Shown piece after piece: positions 38,036 through 49,788 of a stretch of 64,000 nucleotides of DNA. The position numbers and the translations under genes are program-made. The notes beneath the pieces are model-generated. The model saw nothing but the letters and a program-made list of their open reading frames with translations, was not told the origin of the DNA and ran no database searches. Origin of the DNA: Hepsetus odoe (lineage: Eukaryota > Chordata > Actinopteri > Characiformes > Hepsetidae); the NCBI GenBank assembly GCA_017165825.1, contig CM029387.1, positions 19,635,444 through 19,699,443 of the forward strand, given 5' to 3'. The first letter of the stretch is position 1. Each line of letters starts with the position of its first letter.

Positions 38036-38217
38036 TGGTTCCTGGTGCCAGTGGAAAAGCCACATAAACTCAGTAACACTATAATGTAAATGCATTGTAA
38101 ACACATAAACAATAATCAAAACAGCCTCTGTGGGCACAGAATGCTAAAGAGAAACCAACCTTCCAAGTATCCGGTTCAGGTACGGATCAGTTCCTGGTCC
38201 CAGTGGAAAAGCCCCAT
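38036..38217. repeat. Pair of 28-bp direct repeats, possible degraded MITE
   Basis: TTGGTTCCTGGTGCCAGTGG plus AAAAGCCACAT at 38036 recurs as CAGTTCCTGGTCCCAGTGG plus AAAAGCCCCAT at 38188. A weaker echo, AGTTCCAGAACCTTCTTGGA, lies at 38575. This resembles 'CCAGTGGAAA' ends of hAT-like fish MITEs, but no clear target duplication was found. Confidence 0.35.
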
Positions 38218-39334
38218 GAGCTTCCAGTGAACACTACAACTCCATTAAGGTCGGTTTTTTTCCCCCCACTTTTTAGTTTCTACTCCAGAGTATTAAATAT
38301 TTGGGTAGTGGAACAACTTTAGTGGAGAAAGCCATTGTAAAGATCGTGAAGATGTCAAAAGGAAAAAAGATGTGGTGAGCAATCAACTTTATCTATGCGA
38401 TCTATTTCAAAATAAATACTATGACAGTAAACGATACTGAAATAACTTGTCTTATTCAGAGTCTTTTTTGAATTTGTGAAAACAGCTTGTGTCACGTAAC
38501 GGCCATGCTTCTTTTACTGTTGCAGGGATGCAAAACAGGAATTCGTTCAGGAACGCTGCCCCTTTTGTTCAGATAGTTCCAGAACCTTCTTGGAAATGTG
38601 CCTATAGCCACTTAAAACATAACACTGTCTACTGAAAAATGTTTGGGATGCTCCATAAACAGTCTTTAGTGCAGTCTTTGCAGACAGGGTGACGTCTTAT
38701 CTCTAATTAGATATGTGTATGTGATTGAAGTAGCTCGGTTAAATTAGCCTAGTGCCCTGAAGCATTCTAATCAGGGTTTCCTCGTCTCACTCAGAAAAAC
38801 CACGCGGTGCCTGAGCTCCACTGGAAGATCCATACCACCCATGAGGCACATCACTCCTCTAACAGCAGACTGTGGAGGCATCCACCACATACATGGGAGG
38901 GAGAGAGCGCAAGAGCGAGACAAGAGGTAAGCTCTGTTATTTATAAAGGCACCCACCAAAAAGCATAGCTTCCACTTAGACTGACACACCCTTGTTTTTA
39001 CATGAAATATGTAATAATAATTTGCTGTTTTTTCCTGCAAAGGCAACGTTTCTGTCCTAAAAATATATGAAAACATATACACGCACACTCAAATCGCCAA
39101 TGCTGAGAGGATGAAAGCTTCCAAGAATTTTTTCCATTATTCCAAGAAGCAACCTCAATGCATTGCACAAATAACCCCATCAGCATCACGCAGGCATAAA
39201 TCTGTACTAAATTCTAGCCACCAGAGCCACAGAAAGACGTGCCAGAGCGCTGCCTGGAATCACTGAAGGCAGGTGGGGGTTTCCCCAGCAGGGAGGCTGG
39301 AAGAGCCCTCTCCATGGGAACGAACTTACTTCAC

Positions 39335-39827
39335 TGGTGCTGCTGGAGAACAACCGAGTCTAGTCATGGAATTTCTGACTTTTCCAGTTCTCAACAAGGT
39401 CTGGTTCAGGTGAGGAAGGGGGTGTGTCATTTTTAAGGTCTTTACTGACCACACAGTGGAGAACTTCCATGCATGCGATGGAGCATTGTCCTGCATAAAA
39501 ATCATGGTCTTCTTGAAAAGATCTAATTTTTTCCTGAACCACTGCTTGAAAAAAGTGTCACTGGCAGCAGGTTTGGGAGTTTTTGAGTCCATCTTCACCT
39601 GAAATAAAAAGGTCCAACCAGCTCATTTTTAATAATACCATCCCATACCAGCAGTACCCCACCTCCACCGTGTTGGTGTCTGAGTGAAAGTGGAGCTCTG
39701 TGTCCATTACTGATCCAGACATGGGCCCGTCCATCCACTTTCAAGTTTATACAGCTTGGAGTTGGAATAGATGCAGAAAAAAGAAGATATGGTCAAAATA
39801 CTCACTTGCCTAATTGTGCATACAGTG
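39335..39827 (-). mobile_element. Tc1-like transposon fragment with transposase piece
   Basis: On the minus strand the end CACTGTATGCACAATTAGGC abuts TA at 39828-39829. Next come spacer sequence shared with the element at 54833 (CTCCAACTCCAAGCTGTATA) and a frame with VKMDSKTPKPAASDTFFKQW, KKTMIFMQDNAPSHA and a degraded PSSPDLN region near 39410. QDNAPSHA is the second-Asp signature of Tc1 DDE transposases. The downstream inverted repeat is not found, so this is a truncated copy. Confidence 0.75.
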
Positions 39828-41040
39828 TAGAGGTAAAGACAGACTTTACAGTGTGAACTTTGGTTTATGGCTACGAGGGATACTTGCTTCCCTTTTCCTC
39901 TGTCATTCAGTGCAGAGCTAGAAGGTCATGGACATTTACTCATGCAGCAGGACAGCACAAATGGACTGCCTTTTTAAACAGGAACAATACAGGGCAGTCA
40001 ATCAAAAGAAGTTTACTTATATTAGTCTCATGTGCACAATAAAATCATGTTTTTTGGCATCAGGCAGCCTCAGGGGAAAAAATAAAACACAAAAATGTAG
40101 AACATGTTTGTCTCTAGACAAACTTCAAATGCAGAAACCTTTTTCTGCATACATTTCAAGTCACCTCCTATGGATTTGTGGTCAAAGTCTGGGTTTTATA
40201 TATGAAAATAATGGTAAGAAGCTGAGTTTTTAGATGCTGTCTGCCGTCTGGCTTATATGCTTGGTGTTCAGTAGCCTTAGATGTGGTGCTTTTTTTTGTT
40301 TTTCTACTGATGCCTTACATATTCCAATTCCAAGACTTGGAATTGGAAGCAACACAAGCGTTTAGCCTGCTTAACAAACGTTTTCCCCCCAGACTATCAC
40401 GAAGCGGTGTAATGTAGTGCAAACAGAGAGGAATGCAATTGATTCTGAAGGTCTTCTTTAACACACCGAATACATGAGACGAAATCTTTAGGCAGAGCCT
40501 GTCAAACACAGTGTGTCATCACTCTAAATCTCCCTCACACACTTGCACAAGGATGTGCTGACCTGCAAACTGCAGAGCCTGCTGTTCTGCCTTGGTCAAC
40601 AGGAACAATCAGGAAGTGGGATTAGTCGACAAAGACCATATAGATTAGATAAGTGAGTTGAGTGGGTTTGGTCCCTCCAGCCAAACTGATGCTTATCAAA
40701 ACTGTCCACTTCACTATCAGTGGAAAATGTATGTGGAAAACAAGCAGCGTTGTGTGTGTGTCTGAGGAATGTTCTTATGGAAGTACTGTTACAAGTTGAT
40801 TTGGTTCAACAGAAACTGCAAGCCTACATACATCATTAATGGTGTTATGATAAAGTAAAAGATGCCACATGTATAAGTGATTTTAGCATTGTTAAGGGCT
40901 CTGTTATTTACAAAACACCCCCTAAAAGTGTGAAATACCCTCTGTAATACATGGTCAGATCAGATTATATCCATTTTTAGGTAAATATAACAATAACTGT
41001 GAATTGAATATATATTTTATACCTGAACGATTCTAATCAG

Positions 41041-41291
41041 CGGTATCAGGGGCAGCGGTGGCCTAGTGGTTCGGGCGTTGGCCCTATGATCGGGGGTTCG
41101 AGCCCCTTCCCAATAGGTTGCCCTGAGGTACCCTTGAGCAAGGTGCCGTCCCCGTCCCGCTCCTCCCTGTGATGGGCTGGTGACCTGTCCAGGGTGCGTC
41201 CCCCGTCCTCGCCCTGTGTGCGCTGGGTTGGACACCGGCACTCCCCCGCGACCCCGTTTGGGACAAGCGGCAGATAATGGATGGATGGATG
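41041..41291 (+). mobile_element. tRNA-headed SINE with (GGAT)n LINE-like tail
   Basis: Same family as 5131-5378 in the opposite orientation: GGGGCAGCGGTGGCCTAGTG, GGGGGTTCGAGCCCC (B box), CTTGAGCAAGGTGCC, a CACTCCCCCGCGACCC block and (GGAT)n. The perfect 12-bp target duplication GATTCTAATCAG is at 41029-41040 and 41292-41303. It looks comparatively recent. Confidence 0.88.
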
Positions 41292-41572
41292 GATTCTAAT
41301 CAGATTTAACATTCTATGCAAATTTTACTGAATGCCATCAGACATATGATTTAATGTTACACTACTGGAAAGCAGGTGTGCATTCTGTAAATGTTGCCTT
41401 GTTAGTGTGTGTTTGTTCTGGCTTTTTTCATATGTAACTAAAGTGAAATTGTGTACATATTCTAAACTCTTTAGAGTGAGTGTGTGTTCTCTCAACAGGG
41501 CAGTTCCTCACAGCTCTCTGTATTACTCACTGATGGCCGCCTGCCGCTGGAGCTTTCTCAGTGGCATTACTC

Positions 41573-41660
41573 CAGTGCTGGACATGTGTCACCCATCCTA
41601 ACCCACATCCCCAGTGCTGGAGAGTGTCACCCATCCTGCCCCACATCCCCAGTGCTGAAT
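41573..41660. repeat. Tandem repeat, about 39-bp unit, 2.2 copies
   Basis: AGTGCTGGACATGTGTCACC recurs as AGTGCTGGAGAGTGTCACCC, each followed by CATCC...CCACATCCCC, with a third partial AGTGCTG. Confidence 0.85.
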
Positions 41661-41689
41661 CTGAGGCTTTTCAGTCTGACAGAGACAGA

Positions 41690-41830
41690 CTTAATTAATG
41701 AATGCAATTAAAAACATCTGTCGACAGCCCTGCCATCAACACCTTTTTCACCCTGTGGTTTTTCGGAGGGGGAGCGGAGGTGCTACCTGGAAATATATCT
41801 AATTTCCATCCCCCAATATTTTGAATGGAA
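41690..41830. other. Candidate conserved non-coding element
   Basis: TTAATTAATGAATGCAATTA gives overlapping homeodomain cores. CATCTGTCGACAG (E-box CATCTG), CCATCAACACC and CTAATTTCCATCCC follow. Non-repetitive; conservation untested. Confidence 0.3.
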
Positions 41831-42024
41831 CGAGTCCCAGCTTTAACAAGGTAACGAAGGGGACTAATCACGTCTGTACACAAGAACAGATATGTTTCTG
41901 TCTGACTAGGAGGAGGAAACATAGAGCGAGCGAGGGAGAGAGACAGAGGGATAGAGAGCACAATTGTGCCCGTGTGAGAGAAAAAGCAACAAAAGAGGAG
42001 GAATAAGAAAGAGAGAGAGATTGG

Positions 42025-42180
42025 GAGAAAGAATAAGAGAAAGAGAAAGAAATCATGAGAGAGCGAGTGAGGAAGCTATTGAGAGAGAGAGAAAGAGAGA
42101 AAGAATAAGAGAAAGAGAAAGAAATCATGAGAGAGCGAGTGAGGAAGCTATTGAGAGAGAGAGAAAGAGAGAAAGAATAT
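42025..42180. repeat. 72-bp tandem duplication in GA-rich DNA
   Basis: The unit containing GAATAAGAGAAAGAGAAAGA, AATCATGAGAGAGCGAGTGA and GGAAGCTATTGAG starts its landmark GAATAAG at 42031 and again at 42103, with a broken third landmark at 42175. The copies are almost identical, so the duplication is recent. The unit is a multiple of three, which explains the long charged frames on both strands; these are not genes. Confidence 0.9.
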
Positions 42181-42326
42181 TAAGAGTGTATTCTTACTCC
42201 AGGTCCTCCCAATTTTGTGGTTCAGTTCACGGGTGATCTTTGACCTCTGGCAGCTGCCAAACGCAACACAGCATACAGTAAAACCCACGTACCGTATATC
42301 TGGAACCCCCCTCCAGAGAAATACAT

Positions 42327-42329
<3 letters not shown>

Positions 42330-42379
<50 letters not shown>
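42330..42379. repeat. (CA)n microsatellite
   Basis: About 25 uninterrupted CA units. Confidence 0.97.
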
Positions 42380-42382
<3 letters not shown>

Positions 42383-42620
42383 CCTGCTGACCCCCCACAC
42401 TCTGCAGCCTCTGTTTAGGCTTATAGTAAGTGACAGCAACCAACTAGTTCCTCTCAGCTGCTGACCTCAAATTTGAGCTCTATTCACACAACAGTCAGCA
42501 GAGCAGAGGGACATCCAAACTGTCAACACTAAACATCAGTATACTGCACACCGGACGAGAGAGAGTGAGAGAGACAGAGAATGCTACAATGCTTTGACAT
42601 TACACGTGTGTGTGTATAAA

Positions 42621-42666
42621 TTATTATTATTATTATTATTATTAATAATAATAATAATAATAATAA
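42621..42666. repeat. (TTA)8(ATA)n perfect 46-bp palindrome
   Basis: A TTA run meets its own reverse complement, so the whole 46 bases equal their reverse complement. It probably arose by inversion within, or junction of, two trinucleotide runs. Confidence 0.9.
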
Positions 42667-43162
42667 ACCGGAGAAAGAAAAACAGAAAGAGGAAGATGAA
42701 AAGGAAAGAAAGTGAGAATGAGATGAGGGCAAGAGAAACAAAGAGTGAGAGAGAAATAGAGAGTGTAGCAGGAAGGGAGAAGAGAAAGAGTGGGAAACAG
42801 AAATCAGTCGAAGACGAAGAGAGGGGAAATATAGAAAAGAGAATATGTGTGAGACAGAATTACTGAAAGAGAGAGGGAAGAGGCAGCATGAAGAACGGAG
42901 AGCACATGTGTTAGTCATTGAAGGGGGTCGATCCTGTGTGCAGTGGGGTACACAGCACACTTAACGGCCAAGCTCTGGAAAAGTATATTTTACAATTCAT
43001 TGCTTCCTTCTCACAAAATTAAAGGTCTCCTGTTAAAAGCAAAACTTGTCAAACGAAAGCAGCTTTTATTACTGAGCAAACTCACGGGCTCTGTCTAGGG
43101 CCCAGTTCCCAATCAGCTTGTTTTGTTTTAGTAAGGGATATGGCTCGCTCTGGGCCCAGCAA

Positions 43163-43163
<1 letters not shown>

Positions 43164-43198
<35 letters not shown>
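43164..43198. repeat. (GT)n microsatellite
   Basis: About 17 GT units. Confidence 0.95.
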
Positions 43199-43201
<3 letters not shown>

Positions 43202-43431
43202 GACTACCTTCTCTGTGTTTCTTGGTGCATTAATCAGGTCCTGTTCCACTGAAAATAATACAAGTGGAAGTGGAGAAAGTACCAGTCTGCCATTCTCAAT
43301 GACTGAACATTAAACTGCTCTACATTCAGAGCAGATACATTTCTCAGAATGGAGGAAGGAGAGTTCACATCTACAACACAGGATCTTTCACTGCAGATAC
43401 ATAGTACATAAAAGGGGCAGACAGAGGAGGA

Positions 43432-43448
43432 GGGGGGGGGGGGGGGGG
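43432..43448. repeat. 17-G homopolymer followed by (GA)n
   Basis: GGAGGA leads into seventeen consecutive G and then about nine GA units, giving a G-quadruplex-capable purine tract on the plus strand. Confidence 0.9.
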
Positions 43449-43639
43449 AGAGAGAGAGAGAGAGAGCTAAAATGGTGAGACGGAATGAAAAGCATAAAGA
43501 AATATGCAACCAGCAAAGCAGAACAAAGAGAAAATGTATAGGAGAGAAAGAGAGAGAGAGAGGAAAGGAAAAGAAGTGTACTTAATAAAACACAAAGCCA
43601 AAGACAAGGAGAAGAAGGGGGGTTAACCCTGATAGCCAT

Positions 43640-43765
43640 CATAAGCTCCCGCTGCCTTCTATGGAATTTGTGCTCACACTTAATGAGATTTTAATGGGAT
43701 CTGCGGACAGAGTGGGACGGCCGCACCGATCTGCTCTGATATTGGAGGGCAAAAACATTAGGCTC
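43640..43765. other. Candidate conserved non-coding element
   Basis: CTTCTATGGAATTTGTGCTC, ACTTAATGAGATTTTAATGG and GACGGCCGCACCGATC form a unique block with several TAAT cores, bordered by GA-rich repeats. Confidence 0.35.
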
Positions 43766-45935
43766 TGCTCCAGGCAAACATACAGAGTCTGTCCTGGGAC
43801 ACCAGCACACTGTCCACGTCTCCGATACCAACTCAATCACTGCTAGCATCAGCTCGCTGTTTCAACGCCTCTATCTGATAGAACATTCCTGAAACATGAC
43901 CAAAACATTACGGCAGGATGGTAAACATACAGCAAATCAGGCCCTTATCATTAGGGGATGTAATCCACAATAATCTACAGCCATGGAACGGACCGGTCAT
44001 GTGTGCCTCACAAGAAAGCTTTCATATTGCTGGTACAATGTTATGTTCACTTGCAAGAAAAAGGCTAGCATGGCCTGAGCAAGGGCTGGACAATTCTGCT
44101 TTATTAGGAAAACGTAGCTCCACCAGGGGTGTGCACACATTTAAAAGGTGCCTCTCTGAAGGAAGGGGCTGGGATTAATCGTTAGTAACGAAATTAGACC
44201 AAATTAAATCAGCATATTATTAAATCAACATCTGTCATTGTTCCTCACAGCAGTCACTTGCTTTGCGGCCGACTGGCCCCTTCAAACATGTTTCTTAGGT
44301 ACAGAAGAACAGTAATGGCAATGGTTGCAGATGCTAGTACTCACTAACTAGATTGACGTTTATATGATAAGCAGACGGTCCATCTATTGTGGAAGACATC
44401 TAGCTGAGTAATGGTTAAGTTTGGAACATAAGGTACATTAAATGTTCATTGGAGTTAGCAGTAGTAGGACTGGTTAGAGTCTGTATCTAGAAGCTTCCCT
44501 TGGAGTTTGATGGGTTTGAGTTTGAGGATGAGCAAATATTGAGCAGGTTCCTTCAGTGCTATGGTTGATCAATGTATGTGGCTAATTCTCTGGGATAATT
44601 TTGGATTCTTTGGCCAGAATAACTCCAAAGCAACAGGAACATATCCCATCTTTACAGTTGGAATCCTTCAATAACAAAGGTTAGATCTGTCTCTTCACTT
44701 TCAGCCTGGTTCTTAAGGTTCAGACACTCCCCCTCATCCTCAAGCCAACCATTAAGTGTCTTAACAGACGTGCGTAAAATAAGAGACTCTGAGCACAAAG
44801 CGATTGGCTGAAGTTGAAAGTGTTTGGCTGCAGCTTCTCTCCATCAGGAGCACCATGTACCTGCTAACTCTAACTCCCCCCAACTAAGACAGCATGCTCA
44901 TAAAAGAAGTCTCGGGTAGACGCTTCCCCTCTTGGCGTTAGCCCCTCTGTCTAGCATCTGTTTTGGTGTAAGCGCTCGTACACTTCCCTATCGCTCCCAG
45001 GAGAACCCTGCAGACGATTAACAACCGGAGCAGATGACACTGATTTTGGTAAAAGCCACACAAGCTCCAGTGTTGTAGTGCTGAAAGTATTCAACCAAGG
45101 CCCAGATCTGAAGTGCCAAAATGCTCCAAAGTTCTGTGAACAAGTTTGAGGGAATGGACACTGCAGCAAATGTTAAACCTTGAATGATCACTTGCACATC
45201 TCAGGTGGTAATCACGGAGGCACAAAAAGATATAAAAATACAAATATGTACAGTAAGTAGTGATTTTATACCGTTTAGAATCTTGTTTAAACTCCCTTTA
45301 GAAAATCCCAATATAATCAGTAGTTCCAGTTCAATAACTGGTTTGGTTAATCAAGACTTTGTTAAGTTAAATCATGTGCAGTGAATGGAAGTGAACGGTT
45401 TACTGTGTGACGGTCCATCAAGGAGAAATCCAGAGCCACACCTGTGCCCCTAATACCAGTTTATATGAAATCACAAAAGAGGCATCCTTACTGCTTTTAA
45501 CAGATTCATCTGTATTCAAATTATGTATCGTGTTACTGGAATAAGTAAAAACTTACTTTTAAACAATTTATTCAACTACCTACGACATTCGCACAGAACT
45601 GAATGCTACACATATTCGTCTCGAGGCATTTGTTGGAAAATGTTATGATCACTCCTGAGCTGGTTATTTTCTAACTCCTTTTACTAAGATATTTTCAAAA
45701 AGGCTGCTAGCGTGGAGAGGGAAATCATGCTTTTTTAGAAACATCTGAGTATGTGTAGATAATGAGGTTTAGTGTGGAGAGAAGAAGCCCTGAAGTGGAC
45801 GTTACTATCGTGGGTCCTCAGGGTACCATCCCGTGAAAAACCAGTGAATTCCTGAGTGCTGGTCTCTTTTTAGGTGTTGTAATCTCAGGTTGGCTGGTTT
45901 GTCTATATCTGTGGTTGGGTGGAGGGGTGAGATTG

Positions 45936-45968
<33 letters not shown>
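45936..45968. repeat. Poly-A run (33 A)
   Basis: An uninterrupted run after GTGAGATTG. No retroposon body was recognised upstream. Confidence 0.95.
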
Positions 45969-45969
<1 letters not shown>

Positions 45970-46009
45970 ACTCTCCCTTTCATCTCTGTTTCATCTTTCT
46001 TTCATGTGT

Positions 46010-46340
46010 TCTGCCCAAGGAGCACAACAGCTCATATCCAAAGCCACTGTTTGAAGCCTTTCAACTCCATTAGAGATGCTTCCTGCCTGTCCTGCACCCT
46101 GTTAGGTGGTTTCTTCTCCCTAATTATCTTTATGTCAGCAAAGAAGAGAGCTGTGTGTGTCAGGGAGGGAAATGTGTGAAATTCTTTTTTTCTTTTTTTT
46201 AATCATTCACTCAGTGATGGGTGGGGGGGCTATTGAATAGCAAGTCTAGACAGAGACTTGACTCTTCCTAAAGGCCATAAAACCACACCAGCTTCGTCTG
46301 AAGATCTGCATTACAAACAAGCCTAATTAGGGATTAATTG
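46010..46340. other. Candidate conserved non-coding element
   Basis: GAGCACAACAGCTCATATCC, CCCTAATTATCTTTATGTCA and AACAAGCCTAATTAGGGATT (CTAATTAG palindrome, homeodomain-like) lie in non-repetitive sequence. An ORF at 46338-46556 begins at its edge but has no splice or protein support. Confidence 0.3.
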
Positions 46341-47211
46341 TTTCCGTTTTTGCTTTTGCTCTGCGCTCCTGAATGTGGGTGTAGCCGGTTTGCGTTTGAG
46401 GAATCCCAGCTCTCCTCAGTTCTTTATGAGGAGGGTGGTCTTTTTGGCACAGGTGGAATCAAAAGCATTGTAGACAGTCTGCACAGAGCTATGCTGAAGG
46501 TTTTTCATGGTATAGCCATGTACAGGCCTATAAATCTAACCCCTATTGAAGAGTGAACAATAAACACTTTATTTATTAGTTAAGTGTTAATCACTCAAAC
46601 AGAACTTTATTTTAGTTTTGGCACACTTTTAATACCACTGCAAATAAAGCCTTTAACAAAAACCAAGAGATTGCTGCTCTATTTAGAGATCCACTGAGAT
46701 GGTGACTGTAGCCAGTGTTTTTGCAGATTTGCTAAAATGTATTATTCTGAGTATTAGTTTAGACGTTAATGTTGTCTGTGCAATAATTTTATCTGACTGT
46801 AATGAAGACCATCACTACACACAATTCAAAAAAGGTTGAAACCCATTTTTTAAATGAATGTGTGTAAGTGGTGCCAATGTACCTGTGTGAGTAAAGCTGA
46901 AAACGACGTGAACTTGTGTACTGGCACTCTCACTGCGACCCATTTTGTGAAATAGCTGTGTTTGTACTGCTATGTGCAGACACCTTTACACAGATAACCT
47001 TGGGGACACTACACTTACATCAGCACTGTTCTCTAAATTCATGATTTAAGCTCTGCTTTAAGTGTCGGCAAACTCAGGAGACACAAAAATGAACGAAGAC
47101 TAATTAAGTCCTAATCTGAGGACAGGTAGTGGTTACTGAGCAGTCCTTCTCTTTTTAGGAGTCCTTGAAGACTAATAAGAAGTTTATTTGACTCAAAAAA
47201 GGAACTATTTA

Positions 47212-47762
47212 CAGAACTGTGCAAAAGTTTTAGGCAGGTGTGAAAAAACGCTGTGAACAAAGAATGCTTTCAGAAATATAAATAATGATTGTTTATTTTG
47301 ATCAATTTACAAAATGCAAAGTGAGCGAACAAAAGAAAAATCTAAATCAAATCAATATTTGGTGTTACTACCTTTTGCCTTCAAACCAGCATCAGTTCTT
47401 CTAGGTACACTTGCACAAAGTCAGGGATTCTGTAGGATTATAGTCGGTGTCTGATCAACCAGTTTTACCAAACAGGTGCTGATGATCATCAATGTCACAC
47501 GGAGGAGAAACACAGCCATGTTTGGAACGACCGACCGGCCGAGTTCCTTCAAAAACTGTGTGCAAGTGTACCTAGAAGAACTGATGCTGTTTTGAAGGCA
47601 AAGGGTGGTCACAGCAAATATTGATTTGATTTAGATTCTCTTTTGTTCATTCACTGCATTTTGTTGATTGATGAAAATAAACGATTAACACTTCCATTTC
47701 TGAAAGTGTTCTTTGTTTACAGCATTTTTTCCACACCTGCCTAAAACTTTCACACAGTACTG
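47212..47762 (+). mobile_element. Non-autonomous Tc1-like transposon, copy 2
   Basis: Flanked by TA at 47210-47211 and 47763-47764. The ends CAGAACTGTGCAAAAGTTTT and CCTAAAACTTT...CAGTACTG match copy 1 at 10558. It retains the 5' region (TAGGTACACTTGCACAAAGT, GGTGCTGATGATCATCAA) lost in copy 1, and a shorter transposase C-terminus frame reading AEFLQKLCASVPRRTDAVL and KAKGGHSKY to about 47625. The different internal deletion means the two copies derive separately from longer elements. Confidence 0.85.
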
Positions 47763-48389
47763 TACAAAAGAAGCCCAACAAAAGAGGTAAAATTCCAAAG
47801 TGCTGGATCAAAGTAAAGAAAAATCAGGGTGCTCAAATCAGCCTATGGGTTCAATGCTGGGGGTCAGTTTAGCCCCGTAAAAATTCTGTACATCACCCAA
47901 ATTAGGGCTGTTTTGAGTCCAGCATTTCATTTTAATTTTTCATTTTAAAGATTTAAACATGAAAGATTAGAACCTGTTTAAACAGGTCACTTGGAGAACT
48001 TCAGCATGAATAAAATCACAGAGAAAAATCTAGGCACAAATGGGTCCAGAATGCATAAAAGATGAATAAAGGCTACACATGTTTAAACCAACAAGGTTCA
48101 TATAAATACTTGCTCTAATGTCTCATACAAAACCCATTTAAGTGAACAGCAAGGGAATAGGCCCATTATGAAACTAGATTTGCTGGGTGGCCTAACCTTT
48201 ACAAGCCCCCACTATTACCACTGAAGGGTCCCCACCACCACCAGGGTCCATGCAGTCAATAAGAGCAGTATGAGCTACACGACCACGAACGTTCCCAGCA
48301 CATAGCCGTTCAGGTCTTCATAAATAGTCCTTGGAGGTCTTTCATCTACTGATACTGGATATGTAGCTGATAAATTCCAATACATGACA

Positions 48390-48740
48390 GTTTGAAACCC
48401 AATCTTCCGTTAAGTGGACCCATTCAGCCCCAAGCGGAGCCGTGTTTGATTTTGCACCATCCTGGTAGAACGATTTATTTATCTTGCTTACCTCTTGAGA
48501 AAAATGAAGCCGGCATGTCTCCCGAACGCATAATCAAATTTAAAATTTGGCCCAAACCCCTTTGCGAACGTTCCCTGGTTCATATTAAAGCAATGCGCGG
48601 CTGTTTGTTGCATCACTGCTCGCGATCTGTGTGGCATAGCCAGTAATTGGCCTCACCGAGGGAAGCGCACTTGTTTTCAATGTTTGTTTTTCTTTTTATT
48701 TTGTTTCCCTTGCTTTAATTGGATTCTTTTGGTCGGCCAA
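48390..48740. other. Candidate conserved non-coding element (strongest by texture)
   Basis: About 350 non-repetitive bases with GTGTTTGATTTTGCACCATC, GCATAATCAAATTTAAAATT, TTGCGAACGTTCC, CATATTAAAGCAATGCGCGG and CCAGTAATTGGCCTCACC. Motifs resemble homeodomain and POU sites. An 84-codon frame (MKPNLPLSGPIQ) spans part but has no acceptor, donor or recognisable domain in register, so I treat the block as non-coding. Confidence 0.4.
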
Positions 48741-48811
48741 TAGTTGCCGTGCACACACATACACGGGTGCTATTTAAACTGCCAGTGTTGGTGCACTGTA
48801 TAAGTGTGTGT

Positions 48812-48851
<40 letters not shown>

Positions 48852-48989
48852 ATAGGGTCTTAATGATCCAGTGTCGCACAACCTCCTCCATCTCCTAAGT
48901 ACGGTGCTGTTCGTTAGCTGCGACGCCTGGCTGGATTAACTACATTAAAGCATGTGGATTGAGCCTGTTCAAACTTGCACACATGCGCT

Positions 48990-48990
<1 letters not shown>

Positions 48991-49021
<31 letters not shown>

Positions 49022-49027
49022 CACACA
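48991..49027. repeat. (CA)n microsatellite
   Basis: About 18 CA units with one GC interruption. Confidence 0.95.
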
Positions 49028-49750
49028 CTTACGCATATGTGTTTTCCACATTTCCAAACTCTGCGGAACCCGGTAACCACATTTGTCAATCCATGGAGCC
49101 ACAGCAGTCTTTGAAGTTCTTAACAGAGTGAAAGCTGTGAATGGATTTGATAAACTAAAGTTTTCACCTTTTTTTTCCTTTTCCTTTTGCCATGAGATGT
49201 AAAAAATCCAGGAAAATGTGAGAGTGCAAAGGCAGTTTGGAACAAGCACCAACAAAGTAAACATCTCTTCAGATTCCAAAGGGTTACCAGGTACTCAACC
49301 AGAGCCTTGCTAGGCCTGAAAAATATCATATACTTTTAATTTATTTTTTTAAGTCATCACTGGGTTCAGGATGGGTTTATTTTTTAAAAAGTGAATTGTT
49401 TGAAGTGAAATCTTGGCTGATAAGAAGGATGTTAGGTTGGTAAAAAGGTGAAAGGTCACAGCAGACTTTAGTCAACTTCTCCCAAAGTGTTTTAAGCAGC
49501 TCTGCCAGTAGCAGCAGCTGCAAGAGGAACTTTAGCACAATGAAACTAAGAGTTGGATGGTGGAGGCTGTCCTTTTGTACAATTACAAGCTGTATAAAAT
49601 ACCAGTTTATAGAACAGGACGTTTTCAGGCACTCGACTCAACGGCTTAGTAACAAAGCAAAGAGTTAAAAGAATCTCTGATAATCTGTTATCTGTGTGAG
49701 CAAGCAGATCTTGGTAATCAGTTTGATGTTGAATTAAGCACTGGCTGTGC

Positions 49751-49752
49751 AC

Positions 49753-49787
<35 letters not shown>
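49751..49787. repeat. (CA)n microsatellite
   Basis: About 18 CA units with one GC interruption. Confidence 0.95.

Positions 49788-49788
<1 letters not shown>

Larger units (their letters stand above)
39830..47211. other. Intronic stretch: repeats and candidate non-coding elements
   Basis: It contains the SINE at 41041-41291, a tandem repeat (41573-41660), the 72-bp duplication (42025-42180), CA (42330-42379), a palindromic ATT/AAT repeat (42621-42666), GA-rich DNA to 42880, GT (43164-43198), a 17-G run (43432-43448) and poly-A (45936-45968). Unique stretches at 41690-41830, 43640-43765 and 46010-46340 look possibly conserved. 39850-41020, 43770-45930 and 46340-47200 hold no supported gene. 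Confidence 0.5.

Noticed and set aside
39326..39598. 90-codon frame as a host gene
   Set aside because: KKTMIFMQDNAPSHA identifies it as a Tc1 transposase fragment, frame-disrupted downstream.
46338..46556. 72-codon frame MFPFLLLLCAPECG as a secreted peptide gene
   Set aside because: The start resembles a signal peptide by chance; there is no splice context, promoter or homology-like pattern, and the rest is not cysteine-patterned.
48392..48646. 84-codon frame as an exon
   Set aside because: It lies in a motif-rich unique block but lacks in-register acceptor and donor sites and has no protein motif; a non-coding element is more likely.
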